64,000 nt of DNA from positions 186,001 to 250,000 of the forward strand of contig BBMT01000004.1 of the NCBI GenBank assembly GCA_000755425.1, given 5' to 3'. Shown here in pieces: positions 30,122 to 39,016 of the stretch (position 1 is the first letter of the stretch; each line of letters starts with the position of its first letter). The notes under the pieces were generated by a model. It made no database searches and was not told the origin of the DNA. It saw only the letters and a program-made list of their open reading frames with translations. The translations under genes were made by a program, and so were the position numbers. The DNA is from Vibrio maritimus (lineage in GTDB: Bacteria; Pseudomonadota; Gammaproteobacteria; Enterobacterales; Vibrionaceae).

Positions 30122-31645
30122 ATGATCAGTAGTTTTATTAATAATCAATATGTTGAAAGTCAGTCGGAAAGACATTTGCCTGTCTATGATCCTGCTACAG
30201 GTGAAGTGCAGAACCAAGTTGGACTGTGCTTAAAACAGGAAGTAGAGCAGGCAATTACTGCCGCGCAGGAAGCGTTAGATTCTTGGGCTAAAACCACGCC
30301 GCTCAATCGCGCCAGAGTCATGTTCAATTTCAAAACTCTGTTAGAGCAAAACCGTGATGAACTGGCGACGATAATCAGTCGTGAGCATGGCAAAGTTTTT
30401 AGTGATGCCCTTGGTGAGATAACTCGAGGGCTAGAAGTGGTCGAGTTTGCCTGCGGTATCCCGCACTTGCAAAAAGGTGAGCACAGTTTAAATGTTGGAA
30501 CTGGAGTCGATTCACACTCGCAAATGATGCCGCTTGGCGTGGTGGCAGGCATTTCACCATTTAACTTCCCGGTTATGGTGCCAATGTGGATGTTTCCTAT
30601 TGCCATCGCAACGGGCAACACGTTTATTTTAAAACCATCAGAGAAAAACCCATCCGCGCCTCTGTTTATTGCTGATCTTCTGAAACAAGCGGGATTACCT
30701 GATGGTGTGTTTAATGTGGTCCAAGGGGATAAAGAAGCGGTAGATATGCTACTCCAAGACTCAAGAGTTCAGGCTGTCAGCTTTGTTGGTTCAACGCCGA
30801 TCGCGGAATACATCTATTCTGAAGGCGCGAAATACGGTAAGCGTGTTCAAGCCCTAGGTGGTGCAAAAAACCATATGGTGGTCATGCCGGATGCCGATAT
30901 TGATGGTGCAGTGAATGCGCTGATGGGTGCAGCTTATGGTGCAGCTGGAGAGCGCTGCATGGCGATTTCGGTTGCCGTCGCTGTGGGTGATGAGACGGGC
31001 GATGCATTGGCTCGTCACCTTCAAGATAAGTTAGCCACGTTAAAAGTAGGCCCCGGCTACGGGCAAGCGATTGAAAACGATATGGGACCTTTGATCACCA
31101 AAGAGCATAAGCTAAAAGTTTGCGGATACATTCAAAAGGGTCAGGAAGAGGGCGCGGCTTTACTTGTTGATGGTCGAGATCTAGAACTGGCTAAGTCCAG
31201 CGATGGCTTCTTTGTTGGTGGTACCTTGTTCGACCATGTGACCACCGATATGACTGTGTATCAAGAAGAAATATTCGGTCCAGTGCTTTGCATTGTTCGA
31301 GTCAATACTTATCAGGAAGCCCTGCAAATCATAAACGACCATGAATATGGCAACGGAACAGCCATCTTTACTGCAGATGGCGATACCGCTCGAGACTTCT
31401 CCGCCAATGTTCAGATCGGTATGGTTGGAGTGAATGTGCCTATTCCGGTACCGATGGCATTTCACAGTTTCGGTGGCTGGAAGCGTTCACTGTTTGGCCC
31501 GCTGCACATGCACGGTCCTGACGGCGTTCGATTCTTTACACGCATGAAAACTATTACGACACGTTGGCCGGAATCGGATGTGAAAGTCGGCACGAAGGAC
31601 AATACTCAGACGCAAGCAGAGTTCGTGATGCCAACCATGAAGTAG
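30122..31645 (+). CDS. CoA-acylating methylmalonate-semialdehyde-type dehydrogenase (MmsA/IolA family)
   Basis: This intact 507-residue aldehyde dehydrogenase starts at MISSFINNQYVESQSERHLP behind AAGGATGAAAAC. It contains GISPFNFPVMVPMWMFPIAI, LKPSEKNPSAP, SFVGSTPIAEYIY, GGAKNHMVVMPDADI and the catalytic Cys in AAGERCMAISVAV. These are the hallmarks of the MmsA/IolA branch, which makes acyl-CoA from semialdehydes. It follows the alcohol dehydrogenase by 50 bp, so an alcohol to aldehyde to acyl-CoA sequence is plausible. A strong terminator follows. Confidence 0.92.
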   Translation: MISSFINNQYVESQSERHLPVYDPATGEVQNQVGLCLKQEVEQAITAAQEALDSWAKTTPLNRARVMFNFKTLLEQNRDELATIISREHGKVFSDALGEITRGLEVVEFACGIPHLQKGEHSLNVGTGVDSHSQMMPLGVVAGISPFNFPVMVPMWMFPIAIATGNTFILKPSEKNPSAPLFIADLLKQAGLPDGVFNVVQGDKEAVDMLLQDSRVQAVSFVGSTPIAEYIYSEGAKYGKRVQALGGAKNHMVVMPDADIDGAVNALMGAAYGAAGERCMAISVAVAVGDETGDALARHLQDKLATLKVGPGYGQAIENDMGPLITKEHKLKVCGYIQKGQEEGAALLVDGRDLELAKSSDGFFVGGTLFDHVTTDMTVYQEEIFGPVLCIVRVNTYQEALQIINDHEYGNGTAIFTADGDTARDFSANVQIGMVGVNVPIPVPMAFHSFGGWKRSLFGPLHMHGPDGVRFFTRMKTITTRWPESDVKVGTKDNTQTQAEFVMPTMK

Positions 31646-31680
31646 TGCATAGGCATTGATTTTACAAAGCATATGACAGC

Positions 31681-31707
31681 AAGGGCTTGTTTGAACAAGC
31701 CCTTTTA
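31681..31707 (+). terminator. Rho-independent terminator of the dehydrogenase pair
   Basis: AAGGGCTTGTT and AACAAGCCCTT form a perfect 11-bp stem with a 2-base centre, followed by TT. It lies 36 bp after the stop codon at 31645. Confidence 0.85.
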
Positions 31708-31808
31708 ATATCGTTAACTTAGGCTTTGTACGAGGTTGCACTTAATTAGTAAAAGCAATAGGCTATCCAAAGCATATCGAATATCTCATCAAGGATGAAT
31801 CCAGCTCT

Positions 31809-32599
31809 ATGACAAGCTCTAGTTCGGCGAATACCACTAAAGGCTCAACTCTAGACCGAGTACTGCAAGTGCTCGCCATCGTCGCTCACAGCCGCGGTCA
31901 ACTCAACCGAGAGTCCATTGCCGAACAACTATCGATGCCCATTGCGTCGGCCAATAAACTGATTAATCAGCTTATTTCGTTAGGTCACCTGCAAGAAAAT
32001 ATCATTGGCCGCGTTATCGCAGGGCCGAATCTTCAGTCTTTATCTCATGATATTTTGAAGAACCAGCGTTTTTCAGAGCAAAGAACATCTGTACTCCAAC
32101 GTCTTTCAGACAATATCGGTGAAACGTGTGGTATTTCAGTGCCTAACGGTATCGAAATGATCTATTTTGAGCGCGTGAACTGTAACTGGCCGCTGCAAAT
32201 TAATCTGGCAGAAGGCAGTCCTGTACCAATTGCAGCCTCCGCATCGGGCAAGCTATATCTCTCCAGTTTAGAACCAGAGATAAGAGAAAATGTCGTGCAG
32301 CATATGGGCTAGCGGCTCATACGCCTAAGACCATTACCAATGAAAGCGAGTTCTTGGCCGAACTCGAACGCATTGAGTCACAGGGTTTCGGGGAAGATAA
32401 TGAAGAGTTTGTTGATGGAATGGTCGCAGTTTCTGTGCCGATAGGTTCAGATGCGTTAAACTTTGGTTATCTGTTCTGTCATGCACCAAGTTTTCGTATG
32501 TCTCTTGAAGCATTAAAGCAGCACATTCCGGCAATGAAGAGCGCTGCACAAGAAATCTTGGATTTTACCCTCACTCAGCGCAATGCCGTAGATGGATAA
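31809..32599 (+). CDS. IclR-family transcriptional regulator (one frameshift)
   Basis: This regulator has an N-terminal winged helix (TLDRVLQVLAIVAHSRGQLN, ESIAEQLSMPIASANKLINQ) and a C-terminal effector domain (ETCGISVPNGIEMIYFERVN, IAASASGKLYLSSL, EDNEEFVDGMVAVSVPIG). A base is missing near 32309; adding C gives QHMGLAAHTPKTITNESEF and about 263 residues. It is a clear paralogue of the convergent gene at 32635. Its targets are unknown, but it lies between the dehydrogenase pair and the SMP-30/importer genes. Confidence 0.88.
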
Positions 32600-32634
32600 T
32601 CGCTGGATAGCAGGTCGTTAGCAGAAGAACAAAA

Positions 32635-33417
32635 TCACGTTGTGAGTTGTGATTTCATGTCCTGGTATACCTTTTCCAAGTTCTGCTGTGCGGCGCGTAA
32701 TATAGGCAGGTAATTCTCTAGCTCAGCAACGTCTTTTCGACTCTTTGGACAATGACAGAATAACGCTGCCATGAAGTTGTTGTCTTGGTCATACAATGGC
32801 AGCGCAATCGCAACCATACCATCGATGAACTCCTCATCATCCACGCTAAAGCCACGTTTTTGAATCAAGCTGAGCTCTTTCTTAAGGGCTTGGATATCGG
32901 TGATGGTGTTTTTGGCGTATTGAGTCAGCTCGATTTTGTTAAACACACGTCTCAGTTGAGTGGCGGACAGGGTGCTCAAGTAAAGCTTTCCACTGGCGGA
33001 TGCCCAAAGAGGAGTAGGGAAGCCCACAGGAATAACGATTTGAAGCGGCCAATTGGTTTGGATTCGATCGTAATACACCATGTGAGGGGATGGGTCTTCG
33101 TTCACGAGCGCTAATCCACAAGTTTCTTCAAGCTTGTTGGATAGTCCTTGAAGTATCGCCTGTCGCTGTAACTTGTGTTGGTTTGTCCATCTCACGTCGA
33201 GTGCGATAGAGAGCAATTGTGAGCCAGGATAAAAATGGCCACGCTCATCGGATTGAACGTAACTGGCCTCTTCAAGCTGCTGTAAGAGTCGATGGCACGT
33301 GGGTTTAGGAATGCCAGATTCAAAAATAATATCAGAGGCAGCGATAGGGCTTCCTGCTTCTCCGATCCTCTCAATTACATCAATGAGACGGTCAACTGAG
33401 TTTACTTTTTCTGACAC
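32635..33417 (-). CDS. IclR-family transcriptional regulator
   Basis: This intact 260-residue IclR protein has a winged helix (SVDRLIDVIERIGEAGSPIA, GIPKPTCHRLLQQLEEASYV) and an effector domain (LEETCGLALVNEDPSPHMVY, WASASGKLYLSTL, VDDEEFIDGMVAIALPLYDQ). It converges on the paralogue at 31809 with 35 bp between the stop codons. It is transcribed in the same direction as the SMP-30 gene and the importer operon, which it may control. Confidence 0.92.
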   Translation of the reverse strand: MSEKVNSVDRLIDVIERIGEAGSPIAASDIIFESGIPKPTCHRLLQQLEEASYVQSDERGHFYPGSQLLSIALDVRWTNQHKLQRQAILQGLSNKLEETCGLALVNEDPSPHMVYYDRIQTNWPLQIVIPVGFPTPLWASASGKLYLSTLSATQLRRVFNKIELTQYAKNTITDIQALKKELSLIQKRGFSVDDEEFIDGMVAIALPLYDQDNNFMAALFCHCPKSRKDVAELENYLPILRAAQQNLEKVYQDMKSQLTT

Positions 33418-33496
33418 CTTAATCTTCCCTTAAAAAGTTTGCCCTTGAATAGTGAAGGACAACAAGACGTTATATTCCCAAACTCTGAGTTGAGTT

Positions 33497-34411
33497 TCAA
33501 CCAGCGACGAGCTGGGATAGTGACATTACATTGTGTTTCACCGAACGTTCAGGGTGGCCTTGTGTTGGGGCGGACAGGCTAAATAGACTACCGGATTGCG
33601 GATAGCGTTCGAGCTCCTCTGGTGATAGCTCGTAATCTGCAGTCGTTACGTAAAGCGTCTCTAAATTATGTCCGCCAAAGGTACATCGCGTGGCGTGTTT
33701 AACGGGAAGCTCTATTTCACCAAGCTTAGTTGGATGTCCTATATGCGTTAATGAAGGGGAATAATAACTGACAACGCCACAATCCCAGTGACAGATGTAG
33801 AGGTTACCTAAGCTGTCCACCGTTAGGCCATCGGGATAGCCTTGAGATTTATCGAACTCAATGAAAACGGATTTGCTGAGTATTTGCGTTAGGGAGTCAT
33901 CCAACTGATACTCATACACTTTCCTCTGGAACATATTAGAGCAGTAGGCGCGTTTAAGTTTTTGGTTAATCGCAATGCCATTTGCGACGCTAAAGCCTTG
34001 ATCGAGTTTAACTAAATCCCCTTCACGTAATGCGTATAGTTTGCCGTCAGGCAAGTCTAAATCTGCACTGTTCATTGTTCCAAACCAGATCTCTCCGTTG
34101 GGTGAAGCGATGGCGTCATTTAAATGCAGGTGCGCGTGCTCGCTGCACGGGTCGATGATCTTTGAAGTGACCTCAAATTGATGATTTAAAAGAAATAGCC
34201 CCTGTTTACTTGCACAGATCCACGAGTCGTTCTCACCGGGTACGATGGCGGTGACATCGAATGGGACTGTATAGCAGTGAGTGGTATGTGTAATAGTGCT
34301 GGTTTGATAAATCTCGCTTCCCGCAGCATCAACCCAAACGATGGATTTGGTTGAATCTGACCAGATAGGCGATTCACCGATACTGGCGTGAGTGTGTTCG
34401 TAGATAAACAT
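33497..34411 (-). CDS. SMP-30/gluconolactonase-family hydrolase
   Basis: This 304-residue six-bladed propeller enzyme belongs to the sugar lactonase family. The metal-binding Glu lies in HASIGESPIWSD near residue 12, with NDAIASPNGEIWFGTM and YPDGLTVDSLGNLYICHWDC providing further metal ligands. Such enzymes open aldonolactones after sugar oxidation. There is no signal peptide. A long inverted repeat covers the 5' leader, suggesting its own promoter and operator rather than simple read-through from the ABC operon upstream. Confidence 0.88.
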   Translation of the reverse strand: MFIYEHTHASIGESPIWSDSTKSIVWVDAAGSEIYQTSTITHTTHCYTVPFDVTAIVPGENDSWICASKQGLFLLNHQFEVTSKIIDPCSEHAHLHLNDAIASPNGEIWFGTMNSADLDLPDGKLYALREGDLVKLDQGFSVANGIAINQKLKRAYCSNMFQRKVYEYQLDDSLTQILSKSVFIEFDKSQGYPDGLTVDSLGNLYICHWDCGVVSYYSPSLTHIGHPTKLGEIELPVKHATRCTFGGHNLETLYVTTADYELSPEELERYPQSGSLFSLSAPTQGHPERSVKHNVMSLSQLVAG

Positions 34412-34413
34412 TG

Positions 34414-34456
34414 ATTTAACCTATCTTGATACAATTAGAATCAATATAGGTTAAAT
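34414..34456. promoter_or_regulatory. Nested inverted repeat in the leader of the SMP-30 gene
   Basis: ATTTAACCTAT (34414-34424) and ATAGGTTAAAT (34446-34456) are perfect 11-bp inverted repeats. Inside them TTGAT and ATCAA pair again. The centre reads GATACAATTAGAATC, one arm base away from the GATAC-N5-GTATC motif. It ends 3 bp before the start codon, so protein bound here would block expression. Confidence 0.55.
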
Positions 34457-34520
34457 TTAGTCTTTGGGCTTTGAATATGTGAAAAGTGTGAACTGGGTTA
34501 GTTGAAAGAGGGAAGGTAAA

Positions 34521-34546
34521 CGGACACCCGCAAGGAGAGGTGTCCG
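34521..34546 (-). terminator. Terminator hairpin after the CUT1 ATPase gene
   Basis: CGGACACC and GGTGTCCG form a perfect 8-bp stem, followed on the minus strand by TTTACCTT. It lies just beyond the ATPase stop codon at 34562. Confidence 0.65.
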
Positions 34547-34561
34547 CTTCATTGATGAAAG

Positions 34562-35647
34562 CTATAGTCTAAGCGTGGTCTGTGAATCGAAAATTGAGCA
34601 GTTGTTTGCATCAACATTGACCGTGACTTGATCGCCTGCAGCAATGCTTTCTTCCGACGTGACTCGATGAGACAACGTATGCTGCTCGCTAAACTTCGTC
34701 CAGACTAAGGTATCGGATCCCATAGGTTCAACGAGTTCAACTTGACCGACTAGAGCGTTATTGGCGGCATTTTCTCTCACCATTAAGTGCTCAGGTCTAA
34801 TGCCTAGTGTGACATTCATTTTATCTGCAGGAGGCTGTGAAAATGGATAGTCAGTGACATCGATGAGTAAACCGTGCGAGTTGAACGTGATTGCCTGTGG
34901 TGTTACTTCTAACTGACCTTCGATGCAGTTCATAGCAGGCGAACCCAAGAACGTAGCAACAAACAGGTTTTGAGGCTTGTTGTAGACATTGTGCGGGGTA
35001 TCTAGCTGTTGAATGATACCGTCTTTCATTACCGCGATACGATCCGCCAGTGTCAGAGCTTCAATTTGGTCATGAGTTACGTAGATCATGGTGGCGTTGA
35101 GCGTCTTGTGAAGCTTTTTGATTTCTAATCTTAGTTCGGCTCGAAGTTTTGCATCTAGATTCGACAGAGGTTCGTCAAATAGATAGATATCGGCATCACG
35201 AACCAAGGCACGACCAATTGCCACACGTTGGCGCTGTCCACCTGAAAGGGCGGAAGGTTTACGCTTTAATAGTGGTTCGAGTTGGAGCAATTTAGCGGCC
35301 CACGCCACTTTTTTATTGATCGTCTCTTTATCGACACCTGCAATACGAAGGCCAAATGACATGTTCTTTTCAACGCTCATGGTTGGGTAAAGTGCGTAGG
35401 ACTGAAACACCATGCCGATCCCACGATCTTTAGGATCCGCCCACGTCACGTCTTTGCCATCAAAGTGAATCGAACCACCAGAGGTATCAATCAGTCCACC
35501 AATGGCATTCAATAGGGTCGATTTGCCACAACCTGAAGGGCCAAGGAGTACCAAAAACTCTCCGTCATTAATGGCAAGGTCTAGTTGGTCGACGATCTTG
35601 ATTGAGTCGTAGCTGATATCAAGTTTGCTAATATTTACGATTCCCAT
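34562..35647 (-). CDS. UgpC/MsmX-type sugar ABC transporter ATPase
   Basis: This 361-residue CUT1 ATPase has Walker A GPSGCGKST, Q-loop MVFQSYALYPTMSVEKNM, signature LSGGQRQRVAIGRALV, Walker B IYLFDEPLSNLDAKLR and H-loop YVTHDQIEAL, then a C-terminal TOBE/regulatory domain (MNVTLGIRPEHLMV). I use the ATG at 35647 (MGIVNISKLDI) behind AAAGGATAACGCT. It closes a binding protein - permease - permease - ATPase operon and is intact. Confidence 0.93.
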   Translation of the reverse strand: MGIVNISKLDISYDSIKIVDQLDLAINDGEFLVLLGPSGCGKSTLLNAIGGLIDTSGGSIHFDGKDVTWADPKDRGIGMVFQSYALYPTMSVEKNMSFGLRIAGVDKETINKKVAWAAKLLQLEPLLKRKPSALSGGQRQRVAIGRALVRDADIYLFDEPLSNLDAKLRAELRLEIKKLHKTLNATMIYVTHDQIEALTLADRIAVMKDGIIQQLDTPHNVYNKPQNLFVATFLGSPAMNCIEGQLEVTPQAITFNSHGLLIDVTDYPFSQPPADKMNVTLGIRPEHLMVRENAANNALVGQVELVEPMGSDTLVWTKFSEQHTLSHRVTSEESIAAGDQVTVNVDANNCSIFDSQTTLRL

Positions 35648-35651
35648 AGCG

Positions 35652-36557
35652 TTATCCTTTAACTGCACCAGAGGCGATACCACGCACAAACCAGCGTCCT
35701 GATGCGACGTAAATGATTAGTGGTACTAGTGATGTAAGAATAGTGGCGGCCATGTTCACGTTATAGGCGCGCTCACCAGTAGTGGTGTTGACGATGTTGT
35801 TCAGTTGAACCGTCATTGGAAGGTTATCGTTGCCCGCAAAGACTAAACCAATTAAGAAGTCGTTCCAGATATTGGTCACCTGCATGATCACCGCAACGAT
35901 GATGATCGGCACTGACATAGGTAGCATGATGGTGAAGAACACTTTGAAAAACCCTGCGCCGTCGATGCGAGCGGCATTGAAGAGCTCCATTGGCAACGTG
36001 CTGTAGTAGTTTCTAAAGAGTAGAGTCATGATCGCATGCCGAAGATAACGTGTGAAACCACAACACCCGTAAGCGTTCCATAAATTCCGATATCGGCGTA
36101 AACGCGAATCAACGGGTAGATAAACACCTGATAAGGATGAATGCCCCAAGCAGAAGCAAGCAAACAGTAAGTTAGCGCCTTTTATTTTCCAAAATGACAG
36201 GGCATAACCATTGATTGCGCCAAACAGCACAGAGATGACCACACTAGGGATTAAGATACGAACAGAGTTCCAAAAACCTACCTGTAGACCGCTACAATCA
36301 AGACCAGTACATGCGCTGCTCCAAGCCACTTTCCAAGCGTCCAGCGTGAAGTTTTGCGGTAGGGCAAAGATTGAAGACAGACGAATCTCTTCGAGCTCTT
36401 TGAAAGAAGTGACCAGCATGACGTAGAGCGGCAGCAAGAAAAATAGAGCGGTAATGGTTAAAAAGCCATAGACACCGATACGTCCCCAGCGAGCTTTAAC
36501 GGACATGACGCGTTTGGTGGGTGTCGCACCCATTGTAGGTGAAAGAGTCGCAGACAT
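35652..36557 (-). CDS. MalG/UgpE-type ABC permease with a frame-scrambled middle
   Basis: This CUT1 permease has a MalG-type start (FLTITALFFLLPLYVMLVTS) and the EAA loop NAARIDGAGFFKVFFTIMLP. The reading frame is open throughout, but about residues 135-174 (36034-36155) are nonsense, with Cys- and Arg-rich sequence in a membrane region. Three one-base losses near 36153, 36135 and 36034 cancel out. Restoring them gives LLFAC.LLGAFIPYQVFIYP, ADIGIYGTLTGVVVSHVIFG and MPIMTLLFRNYY, normal for the family. Taken literally, the protein would be non-functional. Confidence 0.88.
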   Translation of the reverse strand: MSATLSPTMGATPTKRVMSVKARWGRIGVYGFLTITALFFLLPLYVMLVTSFKELEEIRLSSIFALPQNFTLDAWKVAWSSACTGLDCSGLQVGFWNSVRILIPSVVISVLFGAINGYALSFWKIKGANLLFACFCLGHSSLSGVYLPVDSRLRRYRNLWNAYGCCGFTRYLRHAIMTLLFRNYYSTLPMELFNAARIDGAGFFKVFFTIMLPMSVPIIIVAVIMQVTNIWNDFLIGLVFAGNDNLPMTVQLNNIVNTTTGERAYNVNMAATILTSLVPLIIYVASGRWFVRGIASGAVKG

Positions 36558-36560
36558 AAG

Positions 36561-37454
36561 TTACCTACCTTGCTTCTTGATGTAGTTCGAATAAATAAAT
36601 GGCGTAATCAAGCACAAGACCGTGGTCAACATAACCGTTGAAGCTGCGGTGGCAAGGCCGATATTGGCGCGCTCGAATAGGTTATCCATAATGAACTTTG
36701 CTGGAACTTCACTGGCCACGCCAGGCCCGCCGCCTGTCATCGCGACAACAACGTCATACATTTTGATGATGCTAATCGACAGCAATACAACCGTTGTAAT
36801 AATCATTGGGCGTAGCATAGGGAGAATAATGCTGATGTAGACACGCCAAGTGGGGATACCATCTATTTTTGTTGCCTTCCATAGGTCGTCGTCAATACCA
36901 CGAAGACCCGCGAGGAGGAGCGCCATGACCAGTCCGGCGCCTTGCCAAACTGCGGCAATGACAACGGTGTAAAGCACCATATTAGGATCGACAATCCAGT
37001 CGAATGTGAACGATTCCCAGCCAAGAGATTGCATGGTGTTTTGAATACCTAACTGAGGGTTAAATATCCACTGCCAAACTAAACCTGTCACGATAAATGA
37101 CATTGCATAAGGGAATAGGAAAACGGTTCTGAAAAAGCTCTCGGCTTTAATTTTCTGGTCAATGAACACAGAAAGTAGAAACCCGAGCACAAAGCAAATC
37201 GCTAAGAATAGAAAGGCGATGATCAGTAGGTTTTCTAGCGAGACTATCCAACGGGATGTGCTAAAGAGTCGCTCATATTGAGCAAAGCCAACGAAATCGT
37301 TTTTCGGCAACATTCTTGAGCTAGAAAACGACAGACGTACTGACCAAACCATAGTACCCATGTAGGCAATCATGACCGTTAATGCCATGGGTAGAGCAGC
37401 CACATAGGCTAGGGCGTTACGTTTTAGGTGTCTTTGCACCGCAGCAACATTCAT
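36561..37454 (-). CDS. MalF/UgpA-type sugar ABC permease
   Basis: This intact 297-residue inner-membrane permease has six hydrophobic segments. The EAA coupling loop reads LWKATKIDGIPTWRVYISII followed by LPMLRPMI. FRTVFLFPYAMSFIVTGLVW and MTGGGPGVASEVPAKFIMDN are typical of the first permease of CUT1 systems. It lies 3 bp before the partner permease. Confidence 0.92.
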   Translation of the reverse strand: MNVAAVQRHLKRNALAYVAALPMALTVMIAYMGTMVWSVRLSFSSSRMLPKNDFVGFAQYERLFSTSRWIVSLENLLIIAFLFLAICFVLGFLLSVFIDQKIKAESFFRTVFLFPYAMSFIVTGLVWQWIFNPQLGIQNTMQSLGWESFTFDWIVDPNMVLYTVVIAAVWQGAGLVMALLLAGLRGIDDDLWKATKIDGIPTWRVYISIILPMLRPMIITTVVLLSISIIKMYDVVVAMTGGGPGVASEVPAKFIMDNLFERANIGLATAASTVMLTTVLCLITPFIYSNYIKKQGR

Positions 37455-37500
37455 GGATGCACTCCAAAGTAAGTCTTAATGAGGAAGCATTTCATTGAAT

Positions 37501-37518
37501 GGCGCACCGAGGTGCGCC
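37501..37518 (-). promoter_or_regulatory. Intercistronic hairpin between binding-protein and permease genes
   Basis: GGCGCAC-CGAG-GTGCGCC is a perfect 7-bp stem between the binding-protein stop and the next start. As with the hairpin at 21157, it probably sets a higher level of binding protein than of permease. Confidence 0.55.
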
Positions 37519-37534
37519 GTTAACAACAGTGAGA

Positions 37535-38760
37535 TTAATCGCGAAGTGCTTGAGTGAAGATGGCAACTGCCTTATCCGTCGTCATGTTCTGTGCGTTCCA
37601 CACTTCAGTGACGGCGTCTTTTAAAGAGCCATACAGGTACTCTTCCATTAGCATTGAGCCATCTGGGATTTGGCGCTCGGCAACTTTGAGAATAGCTGCG
37701 CCTTTTTGAGCACAAATATCCATGTTAGACACATCAATATCAGTACGAACAGGGACGGAGCCTTTCAGGTTGTTAAACTTCACCTGTGTTTCTGGCTCAG
37801 CATAGACTCAACAAGTTTCTTTTGAGCTGCGACTTGTTCGCTATCGTCTGTTTTCGGGAATACAAAAACATCTCCGCCGACAATATAAAGAGAGTCGTCA
37901 CCTAGGCCAGGGAAGCAGCCGTAGTCTTGCCCCGGGATCTTGTTCGCTTGTGTGAACTCGCCTTTCGCCCAGTCACCCATAATTTGAATGCCCGCTTTGT
38001 CGTTGATGACAAGGCTGGTTGTGTCATTCCAGTTACGACCTGGTGAACCTGCATCGACGTAAGGCTTAAGTTTCAGGAAGGTATCGACCACCTGTTTGAA
38101 CTCGTCGGAATTTAGTGTTTTTGCGTCGCGCTTACCTAGAGCGTCTAGGTAAAGCTGCTTGCCACCCACGTTACTTAGAACCGTTGCGAACAGAAGGTTT
38201 TCCTGCCAATTCTGACCACCAAGAGCAAGTGGGATGTAGCCTGCAGATTTGAGTTTATCAAGGCTCGCGAACAGCTCATCGACCGTTTGAGGCTCTTTAT
38301 CAATGCCCGCTTTTTCAAATGCTTCCTTTGAGTACCAGAACCAACCAGGCATATGGATATTGACCGGAGCGGCATAGAAATGTCCGTCCACTTTGATGGC
38401 GTTTAGCGTTGGTGCCGGCAGGATCTGTTCCCAGTTATTTGCTAACGCCACATCATCAATATTGTTCAGCATCCCTTCAGCAATCATTTCATGGTACTGC
38501 TGAGAGGTATTGAATAACGCTGCTGTGGTCGGAGAGCCACCTAACATGCGGTTCATCGCTGCGCTTCGAGCATTAGAACCACCGGCAACTGCACTGTCTT
38601 TCCAAGTGCCACCTTGCGCTTCAAATGATTCTGCTAACACCTTGATAGCTGCCGATTCGCCGCCGGAAGTCCACCAGTGCATAACTTCGGCTTCTTCCTT
38701 GGCAATAACCGGAGATGCGATAAGTCCAATGATCGTAGCGAGCGTAAGTTTCTTCATCAT
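37535..38760 (-). CDS. CUT1 sugar-binding protein (one frameshift)
   Basis: This periplasmic solute-binding protein (SBP_bac_1) is about 409 residues. The signal peptide is MMKKLTLATIIGLIASPVIA. EVMHWWTSGGESAAIKVLAE opens the mature domain, with YAAPVNIHMPGWFWYSKEAF and GIQIMGDWAKGEF further on. The frame breaks at 37794-37795; one C restores SMLSPETQVKFNNLKGSVPV and the C-terminal 80 residues. It is the first gene of the importer operon and diverges from the LacI regulator and GH94 gene, so an oligosaccharide or disaccharide ligand is likely. Confidence 0.9.
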
Positions 38761-38816
38761 GGGGATACCTTTTTGTTTTCGTTATTGTGCCTGTTTTTGT
38801 AATTGGATTGGTTGTC

Positions 38817-38831
38817 ATGGAATCGATTCAT
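38817..38831. promoter_or_regulatory. Candidate LacI-type operator 1
   Basis: ATGGAATCGATTCAT contains the perfect palindrome GAATCGATTC with a central CG, as usual for LacI-family sites. It lies 57 bp upstream of the binding-protein start in the divergent region. Confidence 0.5.
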
Positions 38832-38896
38832 TTATCTATTTTATAACGCTCATTTCCGTATTGTTCTAGAGGTTTTTTGATTGATTTATAAACATG

Positions 38897-38910
38897 TGTT
38901 ACCGGTCACA
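38897..38910. promoter_or_regulatory. Candidate LacI-type operator 2
   Basis: TGTTACCGGTCACA is an imperfect palindrome around CCGG in the same divergent region, about 107 bp before the LacI gene. It differs from operator 1, so only one of the two may be the true site. Confidence 0.35.
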
Positions 38911-39016
38911 TTCCATGCAAAATGCCCGGTTTTTAGCAAAATTGGCTGTATAAGTGCCCAATATCGCTTTAGTATTAACGATAAGTCATCAATTTAACCA
39001 ACGTGAGTAAAACCTA

